From: Nautilus pompilius
Lineage: Eukaryota; Mollusca; Cephalopoda; Nautilida; Nautilidae
Assembly (NCBI GenBank): GCA_018389105.1
Contig: JACATO010000308.1
Location: 1,363,001-1,427,000 of the forward strand
Direction: 5' to 3'
Length of the DNA: 64,000 nt
The notes beneath the pieces are model-generated. The model did not search any database, was not told the origin of the DNA, and saw only the letters and a list, made by a program, of their open reading frames with translations. The position numbers and the translations under genes were made by a program. Below, piece by piece: positions 26,205 through 36,943 of this stretch (its first letter is position 1; the number at the start of each line of letters is the position of its first letter).

Positions 26205-26620
26205 GGATGCTGTCACATAGCCAAAAAAGTGAACTGATTCTCTCTGATGGAACTCTTACAGGTTTAGTAGACTTGTTGTTATGCCATTTGTACAAACTTA
26301 CAACATAATACACTTTATAGACAATAATGCAGGGGCTCATCATGCAAGAATAGTCATAAAATATTTCAAGAGGAAAATATCCAATGATTTCCATGGTTTG
26401 CTCATTCACCCAACTTAAACCTTAAACCTCATAGAACATAACTGGAGTGAGCTCTCTAGGCAAAGTTGGCATTGACGACATGCATCTGGGACCTTTCCAG
26501 AACTGTCAATCCTTGCCAAAAGAGCAGAACACAATGCCCCAAGACTACATCAGATGCCTGATGAACAGTACAAGATGAAGAGGCATTACTATGAAGCAGC
26601 CATGCATGCTAATAAGTCAT
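26205..26620 (+). mobile_element. Tc1-like transposase C-terminal relic
   Basis: On the plus strand FIDNNAGAHHARIVIKYFKR matches the Tc1 strand FxDDNAPxHRARxV with the second catalytic Asp. A degenerate SPDLNPIEHxW follows near 26410, then KEQNTMPQDYIRCLMNS (compare EEWNAIPQDxIxxLIxSMP). At least three frame changes. No terminal repeats recognised. Confidence 0.65.
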
Positions 26621-27683
26621 GTGACTTTAGGTATATATATATATAGGTAGTGACTATTCGTTGTCATTGTTACTAAATGTATCAAACAATATCTAGATAT
26701 TTCACAAAACGAACTATATATGTATGTCAATCATTAAGGCAAGTTTTCAATTGTATGCAAATGTTTTCTTCTCAATAAATTTGTACATCATAATACAGGT
26801 ATCTGTATATTTTTAATCAGTGTATACATTAGTTAATTAGCATCAATTGCTTTACTTATTGTTTTTATTGGTGCACATGAATTTCTAATCTTGTCCATCA
26901 GCACATTTTCTAGATCCCTGCCACACAAGTAATGTTTATATCCAAGACTTTTATTATTATTATTATTGAGTTTGAAAATGTAGGTACCCAGACAAAAACC
27001 TATTGTGCTTCTGGTGAACAAAAAATTTTGCAGATAATTATTATGTATGAAATTATTGCAGTGATTTTCTGAGAACTGTAAAATATCAGTTTATGCATGC
27101 TACTCTATATGTAGATCTGAAAAATAATTTCTATAGAAAAAATTTGACTACAAAGGAATTAAATTTAAAAAAAAAACCAACAAATAACAAGTATTTTGTT
27201 ATTTTGACGTCAGTCCAAACACAGCAATATATTTTTAAAATATACCTTTTTTGTTCTGGTATATTTCTAACTACACAGAAACCGAAAGCAATGCATTTTT
27301 TAAAATCTGCAATCTGACTGCCATATAATATTTAATTTTCTCTAAATATTTATTTTAGAATTTGAACATTTTATTTTTCAGACTTTCATTGCAATTTTTT
27401 TAAAAAATCTTCCATATAAGTTGGCTAATGTACATTTTGTATGACATTTCAAGTTATAAATAAAGAAAAAATACATTGCACTCATATATCAGTTTACTAG
27501 CAACTTTTTATCTATTAATAGTCATTTGGCATTAGTGACGACATTTTTCTTATCTCTTTAACAAGAGATCCTGCAAATGGTTTCTGTTGTCACCTAACTT
27601 TACAAAGTTCTTCTTCAGCAAAAGATGTAAATAGGTAAACTCAAAACTTTTTTCAACTATGAATCTCATCTTCTATTTCTTAG

Positions 27684-27761
27684 GCAGTAATTGTGATCCT
27701 GCATGTAAAGTAGGTGGAACAGGTTATTGCTGGGGTCCTCAGAGAAGTATGTGTCAAAGAG
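27684..27761 (+). CDS. ErbB/EGFR-like exon: start of furin-like Cys-rich domain
   Basis: This 78-nt exon lies between TTTCTTAG and GTAAGTAT and is phase 1 on both sides. The first codon is a junction Cys (T from the previous exon plus GC). It encodes CSNCDPACKVGG followed by a YCWGPQRSMCQR stretch, matching the ErbB furin-like module C-DPSC-...-CWG...NC. Its five cysteines sit at canonical spacing. In ErbB receptors this rod-like domain II separates the two ligand-binding domains and carries the dimerization arm. The intron before it is about 3.1 kb and the one after about 450 bp. Confidence 0.92.
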
Positions 27762-28211
27762 GTAAGTATGAATGTACAACATGTTTGTGGCATTTTCACA
27801 TGTAATTATCCTAGACAATAAATAACAAAAATTACATCATACCTTTTAACCAGTAAATTACTGTGCAAAATATATATATAATTTTTAAAAATTCCTCTTT
27901 AGGTTTTTTCCAATTAAGAAAAAAGTTTTCTTTGTAGATGAATATTTAAAATATTTTTGATGCTATAACTTTATGGTAAATTTAAATCAAGGAATTTTTC
28001 TCTAGTAATTGTAGTAGCCGATCTTCTCAGGTTAGTTGTTTGCAGAGAAATAAATTTCAAAGTTTAGGCTATTAATAATAGTGACCTCTTATTTCTAAAT
28101 GTAGATAACCATATGTTAGAAAAAATATTAACCTTCCTTTTCTGTACTAAAAAGTAAATCTGCTGAGAAATATTAAAAATAAAAGTTTTCTGTTGCTGTT
28201 TTTTCTTGTAG

Positions 28212-28330
28212 TATTTACTTCACACTGTCATTCTTTCTGCATGGGTCGATGCTACAACAAACACATCCTTGGCTGCTGTCATCCTCAATGTGCTGTGGGC
28301 TGCTGGGGACCCCGAGACAATGACTGCATG
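28212..28330 (+). CDS. ErbB/EGFR-like exon: central furin-like repeats
   Basis: This 119-nt exon follows a long T-rich acceptor (TTCTTGTAG) and ends ATG|GTAAGT; it enters in phase 1 and leaves in phase 0. It encodes eight cysteines, including the ErbB signatures CMGRCY and GCCHPQCAVGCWGPRDNDC, which align residue for residue with human EGFR ...DCCHNQCAAGCTGPRESDC. All eight cysteines are retained and there is no stop. It continues the Cys-rich domain II of the same gene as the exons at 20820, 24464 and 27684. Confidence 0.93.
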
Positions 28331-28719
28331 GTAAGTTTACCAAGAACATTATTTATATACACTAAGCAGAAAGTCACATTGTTTCTGCTATTGATTATGG
28401 TTGGCACTCTATAGCAGTGTAAGTTTCTGTTGTTTGCTTACTTCCTTTTATGTGGTTGATTCCATGTATAAAATATTAATTTTGCTGGGCAACAACCATT
28501 TTCATTAATGGGGTAACTGTTTGAAAGCATAGACTACACTGTACTGTAAAATAGAGAGACCAATGGTAAGTGGGAACATGAAAATAGGGATGTCTTTTTG
28601 TTTTTTTTAACTAACTGAATCTAAATTTTTAATTTACTTCTTAACCATAGGAAATATTTTGAAAATTTTGTTTAGCACTAAATACAAATTTTCATTAACT
28701 TTTGTTTATTTGTTTGTAG

Positions 28720-28803
28720 ATGTGCAAATATTTCCGCTATGGTAGCAGTTGTGTATCACAGTGCCCACCAGACACCTATCCCACCGGACAACAATGTATT
28801 TAA
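28720..28803 (+). CDS. ErbB/EGFR-like terminal exon, ends at TAA inside domain II
   Basis: This phase-0 exon follows TTTGTTTGTAG. It encodes MCKYFRYGSSCVSQCPP..., then QQCI and a TAA at 28801-28803, so the protein ends inside the furin-like domain. C-x-x-F...C-x-x-x-CPP matches human EGFR CRKFRDEATCKDTCPP. The loop between the last two cysteines is 10 residues, against 26 in human EGFR, where this loop carries the dimerization arm. Domain III, the rest of domain IV, the membrane span and the kinase are absent. A weak internal donor (AAT|GTATTT, 28797-28798) could in principle allow a longer isoform, but no downstream ErbB exon is visible. The protein would be about 260 residues plus signal peptide. 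A secreted decoy or binding protein is my inference; an inactive gene copy is the alternative. Confidence 0.88.
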   Translation: MCKYFRYGSSCVSQCPPDTYPTGQQCI

Positions 28804-29022
28804 ATTTCCTCCCATCTTTACCACTTTCAACAAAGAAAGAGAGTCATCAACTACTGGCTGTTTTGCCAGTTATTCCAGTATAGTACAGTTATAACAATGT
28901 GTAAGAATTATTCAAGAGTCAACATGTCAAAACTCTGAAAAGTAACAATTTTTACAACTTCTAATTTCTGAAAGGGAGATAATGGATAAATGTAAACAAT
29001 GAACTATAACATTCATATTAAA
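28804..29022 (+). other. Probable 3' UTR of the truncated ErbB-like gene
   Basis: The sequence after the stop codon is AT-rich and non-coding. An ATTAAA hexamer at 29017-29022 is a possible polyadenylation signal. The exact end of the transcript cannot be fixed from sequence. Confidence 0.35.
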
Positions 29023-30999
29023 TTATTAGGCTTTATATATACAGAATTTTCATTGGTTTATATACTAATTATAATGGTTCAGATAGCAGATCTTCTTACA
29101 TACAATGCAAACTCAAACTAGGATGGTGATTTAGCACAAGAAAACTGTTGGTAATTATAGTTTAGTCTCTGAGTTTTGGCACCATCTGATGGCCAACTGG
29201 TAACATTTTTTCTGTTGCTCTTCTATACCAGCCTGCTGCTAGCCTGGATTTTCTCCAGTCACCCCCCCCCCTCCTCCCAAGGCCTAATCATAAAAAGTTC
29301 TAGTAGGTTTTTATTAGGGCAGCTAAGTTGGCATTGTTTCCATGCTTATGACCAACTAGTATTTCAGGTTCCACCAAGAGCTAACGCTTGATAAGGTAGT
29401 CCAGGGGTCTGACAGCAACAATAATACTACTTTTAAAAACTCGACAGGACACACACAGTTTACTTTCAAACCATTTTTTTTTTCATATTAAACAATTATT
29501 AACAACAAATGGTTACTCTTTCATTGAAAAATGGATACACACAGTTCTGAACAAAAATTGTTCTGTCCAGTGAGTCAGACATACTGTTTCAAAAAAATGT
29601 TATTTATCTCGTGTTACCATTTTTTGGATATTCCAACTATTCAGTTATAAAAGCAATCAGTCAAATTGACATCTAAGTTTCTCCCTCAAACATTGCTGAG
29701 GGTTTCCTTTAAATCTACTGTTAAATTAGGACATTACTTTGCATTTAAGGATATAGAGTCCCAATTTCAGACAAGTCTCATGTAGTTTATTACATTAAAT
29801 GTCAGGACTGTAATTTTGCAGACACTGGTAATAAGACCAACTAGTACGTACATCCATGTGGAGTTTGCCCCTCATTAGTCTGGATGTGAAGATTCTGCCT
29901 CATACTTATAAAGGCAGTAGGTAGACATAGATTTGAAGTGGATGACATCAGGATTTTTTTCCAAGTCTGTTAAAAATTATGGAATCCATTTTTTTTTATT
30001 AGGTATCTCCAACTTCTGTTAAATGAATGGTCTTCTTTTTCCATACTGCTTAAGTAACCCAATACTCCTCTCATCCATGCTGGTAATTGGCATACTTACC
30101 ATTAGTACAATATATATTATATACCTTGCAAGCCTGAGTAGAAGTGTTTTTTTTTTTTGACAAGTTTGTTTTTTCTATTAAAAACTGATGAAATTCCATC
30201 CAAAAATTTCAGTTGTAGTTAAATTGTTTTTTGTTACCACCTTTGTTTTTTTTTTAAATTTTTTATATCTACTTTTATCATAAAATGCATTTTCTCTACT
30301 TACTTTGAAAGTAGAAATACATTTTGAAAATCAGCAGATGTTTAACTTATATGTAGCTCCTTTTGCCTAAATATAAATCTAGTGCAATTTTTAGAAATAC
30401 TAAGGGCACTGAAACAAAACCCAGTCAAAACATCGGCCCACACCTATTTAAACAAGGTTATATTTAATCTGTATTCCATCTACCTGATTTAGCAAAACCT
30501 TCTAAGCTAACACTACATAATTAATAAATTTTTAAATACATAGACAGGATATGTAGTCAAATGTTTCTCCTGTCTTGATAAACAGATAAATAAAGATCTA
30601 GAAAACAACAAAGAATGTAAATAGCTGCTGCATAAAGTTCCTGAAACAAATTCTGTGATAGTCTTTTAAGCATACTAGAATTTCCTTGTGCAGGAAATCA
30701 GAGAGATATCTGCTGGATACGCTTTAAGGATAATTATATTTAGAATCAAGCCAAGTGCATTAGCGCAGTTGCAAAAATAAAACCAGACTTCCCAAAACAT
30801 CACATTTTTATTTTTGCCAAGGGTTAGTGCCAGCAGCAGGGGTTTTTTTTATAATTCTAAATATTATATCTTCAAGCTACTCTTGTGTTCCACTCTCTGA
30901 TTTCACGTTTTCCTTCCACTCTGTTATGCTTTCGTTTTCATTTATGTCCTGTCCTTCCGGCAGAGAAGGCACCAACATTATTTAGCTCAGTTTTCTACA
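29023..30999. other. Intergenic, no gene recognised
   Basis: AT-rich with poly-T runs and a C-run near 29262. A 71-codon ORF at 29176 has no recognisable domain. Confidence 0.45.
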
Positions 31000-32180
31000 C
31001 AGAGGCAGGAAGCCGTCATGGCCGACATGACCCCTGGGAGCGGGGATTCTTATGAAACTGCTCCACATTTTTACCATCAATAAGCACCGCGGATAATCTA
31101 CTCCGTTCTTTTAGAATTATATTGTAGGTAACACATGTAACACCGTTCTTTTTTGTTTGTTTTGCTAGTTTTAAATTGTACATCATCCACTTCTGGTACC
31201 ATACACCACCCAGGGAAAGCAAGTCCTTCTTTGCCACCGGTGTGACCCTTAAATAGTCTCACACCCTGCCTCCATCATCATTATACTTCGGGTTTTACGG
31301 GTTTGTGTGACCCCCTGATGCTACCAGCTGTAGAAACGCTAAATAATGTCCACACACACACACACGCACGCCTTAAAAACGAAGTGAACCTAATACTTTT
31401 AGTCGTCAGTGTATTCGGGATCTTTAAAAGCCGGACATCCTGGCGTACCCAACTGACCGCGTGGGCTTCCTCCCACATCTAAAACAACAACAGAGAGTCC
31501 CAGTAGGGTTTTCCGGGGGTATACGAGGAGGCTGCCACCCACACACAGGTAGCTCGCCTGGTCACCAGTAACCTCAGCAAGCTATACCATCACCATCACC
31601 ATCACCTCCTCAGAGCGATCCACTATCAACAGCCAAACCCCTAGAACACGATGGAGAGAGGAGACTCCATTGGACGTCTGCGCCTCAATGGTGGCCACCA
31701 CGCGGATGCCCTCATATAGCAGATGCGCCGACCGCCCGAACTGAAGTCGCTTACCTGGTGGCAGACGACACGCGCCGATCTTCTGGACATCGAGCTAGTT
31801 AAGGGGTTCACCGCCCGCGGGGTTTTACCCCCTCTCCCCCCCCTTTTTTTTTTAAACAGGCAGACTCGGTTGGGGAAGAGGAAAGCGGCGGGAACCATCC
31901 ATCCATCCATAACACGTAGATGACCCCAGCCCCCTTTTTTTTTAATTGTCGTCTGCTGGCGAAGACGGGCGCCGAAGGGACCCAGCTCCCTTACTGCTAA
32001 GGAACACCTGCAAATAAACAATAAGGGGAAGGGAAAAAAAAACAGCACCGACTTTCTACGGTGATATCTGGCGCATTTATTTATATTTTAATATTTTGCC
32101 CATTACTTGAATTACTTCCCCTTGTTCAGGATCCCGCCGCCGCCGCCCCGCCATCACCGAACCTCGGCCAGAAAATAATC
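31000..32180. promoter_or_regulatory. Second GC-rich island, possible promoter or untranslated exon
   Basis: This 1.2-kb stretch is much richer in G/C and CpG than its flanks and contains C/G runs and a (CATC)n tract. On the minus strand an ATG at 31790 opens 12 codons to a good donor CCACCAG|GTAAGC at 31755/31754. On the plus strand there are only short ORFs. It may be an alternative promoter of the gene starting at 35997, a minus-strand gene start, or simply a GC-rich repeat. Confidence 0.3.
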
Positions 32181-35100
32181 TGAAAGCGAATTATAGTTTA
32201 CGCAGTTTATTATTATTATTATTTTTACATTTGCAATAAAAACAAACAAACAAACTCCTCGCTTACATATTATAACCAGTTTAAATTAGATAGTTTTACT
32301 ATGGTTCTCCAATATATCATCTCTAGTCAAAAAGTACTTTTCAGAGTAGTCTCCCTTGCAATTTACAAAAATGGCAGAACCATTATTTTAGTTGTTGTTG
32401 TTTTTCTTCATCTTAGAATTTTTAATGTAAAGTTAAAAGAAGTTCCATTTATTTAATATTTTTCTTTAAAAAAATTGTGATTATCAGGCAATAGGTGGTG
32501 CAAGCATCCCGCGGTGTCGGATTTTAAAAGGACGTCAGTCAACTCAGCGAGGGATAATTGGAATGAACAGCAGCAGCTGTTGTCTCCCTTGTTTCGAATT
32601 TTTTGAATTTTCCGGTTTCGCTTTATTAACGAGTTTTTTTGTATTTTCTTTAAAAAAAAAAAAAACAAACTTGTATTTACAGAGAAACTTTAGCATTCCA
32701 TAGTTTATGATAGCTGACGACGTTTGGAGATCCCACGTGACTTACATCTAACTGGCAAAAGGCCTCAAAGCAATTGAAATATGTACAAGGTAAATATTCA
32801 CTGTCAACATAAGGAAATAAAACCCAGGAAATATGATTGACATCTAAGTTAAGGGGTATTATTAAAATGTACGGCTCAGGATTCGGTTTTGTACTTGAAA
32901 TTTTTTTTTTTACATAAATACTGATTTTTTTGTCTAATTTTCTTCTAAAATTTGCTGATGACACCGAGTGAGCAATTTTATAGAGTTCAAATGTGGAGAA
33001 CTTTAGTTTACAATTTTTATCAGAGCTTATTAATTATATATAATCTCATCTTTATCTAACTTTAAACAACAACAAACAGTTGCGTTAATAAACCTGACCT
33101 GAAGCAAAGGAAGGAAGGATATTTTTCTTAAAACATGTTTTTCATCACCACTATCTTCAGGTGCCCCTGAATCCTGCATTGCACTTTAAATCTTTAATAT
33201 TTAAAACAAAACAAAAAAAAGTAAATTAAGTTTGTTTCATGTAACATTTTGTTCAGATAAATTGTATAAATATAAGGACATCAGATTTCATTTAGCATAT
33301 TTGGACTTAATGCCTCACTCTAACTGAAGTTACACCCACCACATTCGTTCTGCAGTTGCACATGAATGTTTTCAGGCATTAGATCTTTTTTCATGAAAAC
33401 CTCTATCATTGCTTTTTGTTTCAGCACAATTCATGACAGACTCTATTTGCAATGGCTACTCTACTGCCACCTGTGGAGCATCAATAATATTATTAATGTT
33501 AAAGAGTGCAGGAAACATTACATTCAATGTGTATAAAATCACAGGTTAGTAATAATCAGACATTCATTACAACCTCACCCATGCGTGTACTTACATTTAT
33601 TTTACATTGTTTTTAAAACAGTCTTTTTCCAGTGCTTCTGAAGCAACAAACAAGTTATTTGTGTGACAGGGAGCATGATTTTTCTTCAGACTATGGTGAA
33701 ATCCACTTACGTAAAAAGAAAACTTAGAGCCTGCAGAGAAAGCGAACAAAACTCATTACAATGCAATTTAGATATCATGTAAAAAAAAAAAAAAGCTTAC
33801 ACTCAGCAAGTGGGACAAGATCAAACCAAGAGCGATTATTTTTTTAATTACTGATCTCATTGTGTCAGCATAAAAACCTTTTTAAGGTTTAATATTTGAA
33901 GCAAAAATGCAGTTTTTTTTAGAGTTGTATACAAACCTGTTTAATTTGCCACCTTAAAGATTGTTTTCTAGTAGTGGTTAAAGACAAGACATCCTCTACT
34001 TTAATCCAGGAAGAATTAATTTGAAAAAATTTACCATTAGCTAGATAAAATTCAGAATATAATTGCAGTCCTTATTTGTTTATTATCAGGGGAAAAATTG
34101 TAATAATTAGTTAAAATGATTAACAATTACAAGCAGGAAACAATGTCAATTATGAATGAGATTTAACTTTTTTTTTTGCATTCTTTTAAAAACAAAATTT
34201 GTTTCTTAATGAAATATTGGCATTTCTATTTCAAAACCATTAGCATCATACACAGTAAAAATATTTATTTTTGCCTAATGACACTTCTCATGAAAAAATG
34301 AAACAATTTAAAAATAAATTTTACTTTATTTTCCATTTCATGCATTTTGCATGGAAATTTTAACAAATAGACTATAGTAATAACCTGTACATCTAGATAA
34401 AGAACTCTTTCTTCTATCATACTGTTTACTATTTGTTTAGTGTTTTTTTTTTAATTCATATATATAGTTATGAAACGAAGTATAAGCAAAAGCAAGGCAG
34501 AGGCATCAAGCAGCTGAAAATTTGGGAGTGGTCATTTGGCAAAAGAAACCTTTACAGTAAGTTTACAGTCTGTACACTTAGTAGCAATATCATGATAGAT
34601 TTGAAAAGCAAAAAAAAAAAAAAATACCCAGCTCATAAATAATTACTATTTCAATCGTAGCAAAAAAAGTTCATTTTTTTTTTTTTTTGCTCTTAAGCCA
34701 GCAAGAGACAAAAGTTAGTAATTTCAAAATTTTGGTGGGATTCGCCACTGATCAATACCTAATACTTGCGTATCTCGAGCATGCTTATGTAAAGAAATAA
34801 AAATATTTGTTATATATATTAAACATACATATAGGTGTAATAAAATAAAAACACAGATATGTCATAAAGTGTACTAAAATACTGTCTACATCTGGAAGCT
34901 CACTGGATTGGTGCTTCTAATTAGCAACCTTTTGAAAAAAATGTCTAACTAAGGCAAGATCTCAATACAGTAACTAGCTCCAGAATGAGAGCTACCTCAG
35001 GCATATGAGAAAGAATCAGAAGATTCCAGTATGGCACAAGAACTTTATCTTAACAATTTAGTTAATTTTCAGTATACATCTTGGTAAAAGCCATAACAAC

Positions 35101-35599
35101 AGCATAAAAGAACATTTTACTTTACGGTAAAAACAAACCTGGAAATATTTCTCAAAAATGTTCATTTATTCACCAGATAAGCTTAGAACTAATTATGAAC
35201 TAAAAAATGAATTAAAGAAAGAAAAAAAACAACAAAAAGGAAAACCAAACTGATATGCATTAATGATAATTTAAAATGAAAATCTAAAAGATACAACGTA
35301 GCTAAAATTAAGACAAAATAAACAATCATTTTTTTAAAGAAAATCTTTTTAGACAACAAAAATAGTAGTAAAGCATTACTATGGTATTTGAACTCATTGC
35401 TTCGTAATTATATAAGTATAATATTTACATTTATTTCTATCTACTGCATTGTTTCAAGAAATACTGCTACAATAATATCTACAATTGATATCTTTGCTAC
35501 ACAGAAATCCCACGGGAGAGAGAACTTTTCTCACTGCAGTAGGGTGGTGGGCCATGTATGTATCCTGCTTATCATTTTTTAAAAAAATAATTAGCATAC
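32181..35599. other. Intergenic AT-rich DNA
   Basis: No gene recognised. 33426-33546 has splice-like borders, but its translation matches nothing I know. Confidence 0.45.
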
Positions 35600-35996
35600 A
35601 GGATTCCTTTTCAAACAGAAGAAGAGAGGGGTGGGTGGGTGACTGGGTGGCAGGTGCTCGTCGGCGACGGAGCCTTTAAATTCACATTGCGTTGGGTTTT
35701 TGAAGTTACTGAAGACCAAAGTTAATTTCGTCAGTTCAGGTGAGCTCAGCCAGGAAGCACTGATTTCCCCCGTTCCGTTGGACTGACTGGCACCGATTCA
35801 GCGAAGCGGACAGATCAGTAATTGGCATTTTCAGTCTGGAACCAACGCCGCACCTAATACCTTTCGCTCACGTATTTTCGTTTTTGACGCACCTGCAGTG
35901 AAGCGACCTCTCGCGAGAACTCCGCGCCGAGCCAGCCAGGGGCAAGTAAGTAAATACAACAACGTGCGCGTCTGTTGGCGTCGTTCGCAGGTGGAG

Positions 35997-36066
35997 ATGC
36001 CGATAAAACCCTGGGAGCTTTTACTGCTGACCGTTGCTACTCTGCACATTTCTGTGCACGGCGAAG
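35997..36066 (+). CDS. First coding exon with signal peptide; possible tandem ErbB paralogue
   Basis: An ATG at 35997 (context GTGGAGATGC) opens a 70-nt coding segment that ends GGCGAAG|GTGAGT. It encodes MPIKPWELLLLTVATL then HISVHGE: a short charged start, a hydrophobic core and a small-residue cleavage region near HG|E, typical of a secretory signal peptide. It leaves a single G (phase 1). Joined to an exon starting like the one at 20820 this gives Glu before the first L-domain Cys, as ErbB genes require. The exon lies in a GC-rich, CpG-rich stretch, as expected for a promoter and first exon. No second exon is recognisable in the following 28 kb. Signal-peptide exon: fairly sure. ErbB identity: inference only, because many secreted proteins have a phase-1 intron here. 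Confidence 0.7.
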
Positions 36067-36683
36067 GTGAGTCCCGTCTTAATGCTTCAGAATCGCCCCC
36101 GTCCTGCCCGTTCGGTGCCGCGGCGCTGGACGCGAGAGGCGGCGGCCCCAGCGTTCGCGCAGACCCCATTTTGAGACGAGAAGCCTGTTGAGACCCGCCG
36201 CCGGCTCCGTGATTAACTACTACACATCCCGGGCCGGCCCCTGCCCACAAAATGGCGGATAGGCCGGGTGGGTTCCCTCTCTCTACCCCGGAGGAGGAGG
36301 AGGGACTGGAACCTGGCTTCCCGTCCCCCGGTGGGGGGAGGAGGAGGAGCAATGACATCGCGCTACACCACGGATGATTCTTGGGAAATGGTCCCCCCCC
36401 CCCGGCCGGGCGTCGGACGGGCACCGCTCTCCGGCGCACAAACGGGGGGGGGGGGGAACAACACACAACAAATAACCTGTCATTTAAAATCAAAGGTCCC
36501 CCGAGTTCACACGGGGAAGCTCCCTCCCCCCCTCTTTATTTCTGTTGGATCCCCGGTTTGAGCTGAACAAATGGCTGAGCTTAACGATGGTTTACGCATC
36601 CCGAGCCCCTTGAGTCATCATCCCGCCTTCCTCTGGTGTGAAAACCGCGATAGAAAGGTCACCCAGACCTTTATATATAATAT

Positions 36684-36710
36684 CACCACCACCACCACCA
36701 CCACCACCAC
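36684..36710. repeat. (ACC)n microsatellite
   Basis: Nine trinucleotide units inside the GC-rich island. Confidence 0.9.
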
Positions 36711-36922
36711 GGTCGGCCAGACTCCCGGGGGGGGGGGGCTGAACTGCATGTGCAGTGAACCAAAGGATGGAGTCTGCTGGAATGCGAACCCCGAGATGGC
36801 TTAGCCGCCCCCCGCCCTCCCGTATCGATCGATCGATTGCCATTTCGCTGATTTTAATTTGTGCATAATGCAGCATCAGGTTCCCGCTGTAACTGATCTG
36901 TTCGAAGACATGAAGTAGAGAA

Positions 36923-36943
36923 GTTGTTGTTGTTGTTGTTGTT
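36923..36943. repeat. (GTT)n microsatellite
   Basis: Seven trinucleotide units. Confidence 0.9.

Larger units (their letters stand above)
24596..27683 (+). other. Intron holding pogo and Tc1 relics
   Basis: 3.1-kb GT-AG intron. It contains the transposon relics at 25047-26620. Confidence 0.85.
35600..36900 (+). promoter_or_regulatory. GC-rich promoter-like island around the signal-peptide exon
   Basis: Base composition shifts sharply from the AT-rich background to G/C-rich with many CpG and long C or G runs. It surrounds and precedes the coding exon at 35997, so it probably contains the transcription start and 5' UTR. A TTTAAA-like box occurs near 35672. It also holds an (ACC)n tract at 36684-36710. 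Confidence 0.55.

Noticed and set aside
20820..28803. Insulin-receptor-like identity for the L domain and furin exons
   Set aside because: The NLEIT, DLSFLQNIRVITGYVLL, CCHPQCAVGCWGPRDNDC motifs follow ErbB receptors much more closely than insulin receptors.
31641..32048. 135-codon minus-strand ORF in the 31-32 kb island
   Set aside because: Low-complexity K/G-rich translation across poly-purine runs; no domain.
33426..33546. Exon-like segment with AG and GT borders
   Set aside because: Translation contains no ErbB or other recognisable motif, and the frame choice is arbitrary.
35898..36191. Longer 97-codon ORF around the signal exon
   Set aside because: It needs a GTG start and runs past a strong GTGAGT donor; the ATG at 35997 gives a proper signal peptide.
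35831..36876. Long Pro/Gly/Arg-rich ORFs on both strands, including one of 220 codons
   Set aside because: They are products of the GC-rich, stop-poor composition and overlap one another on both strands.
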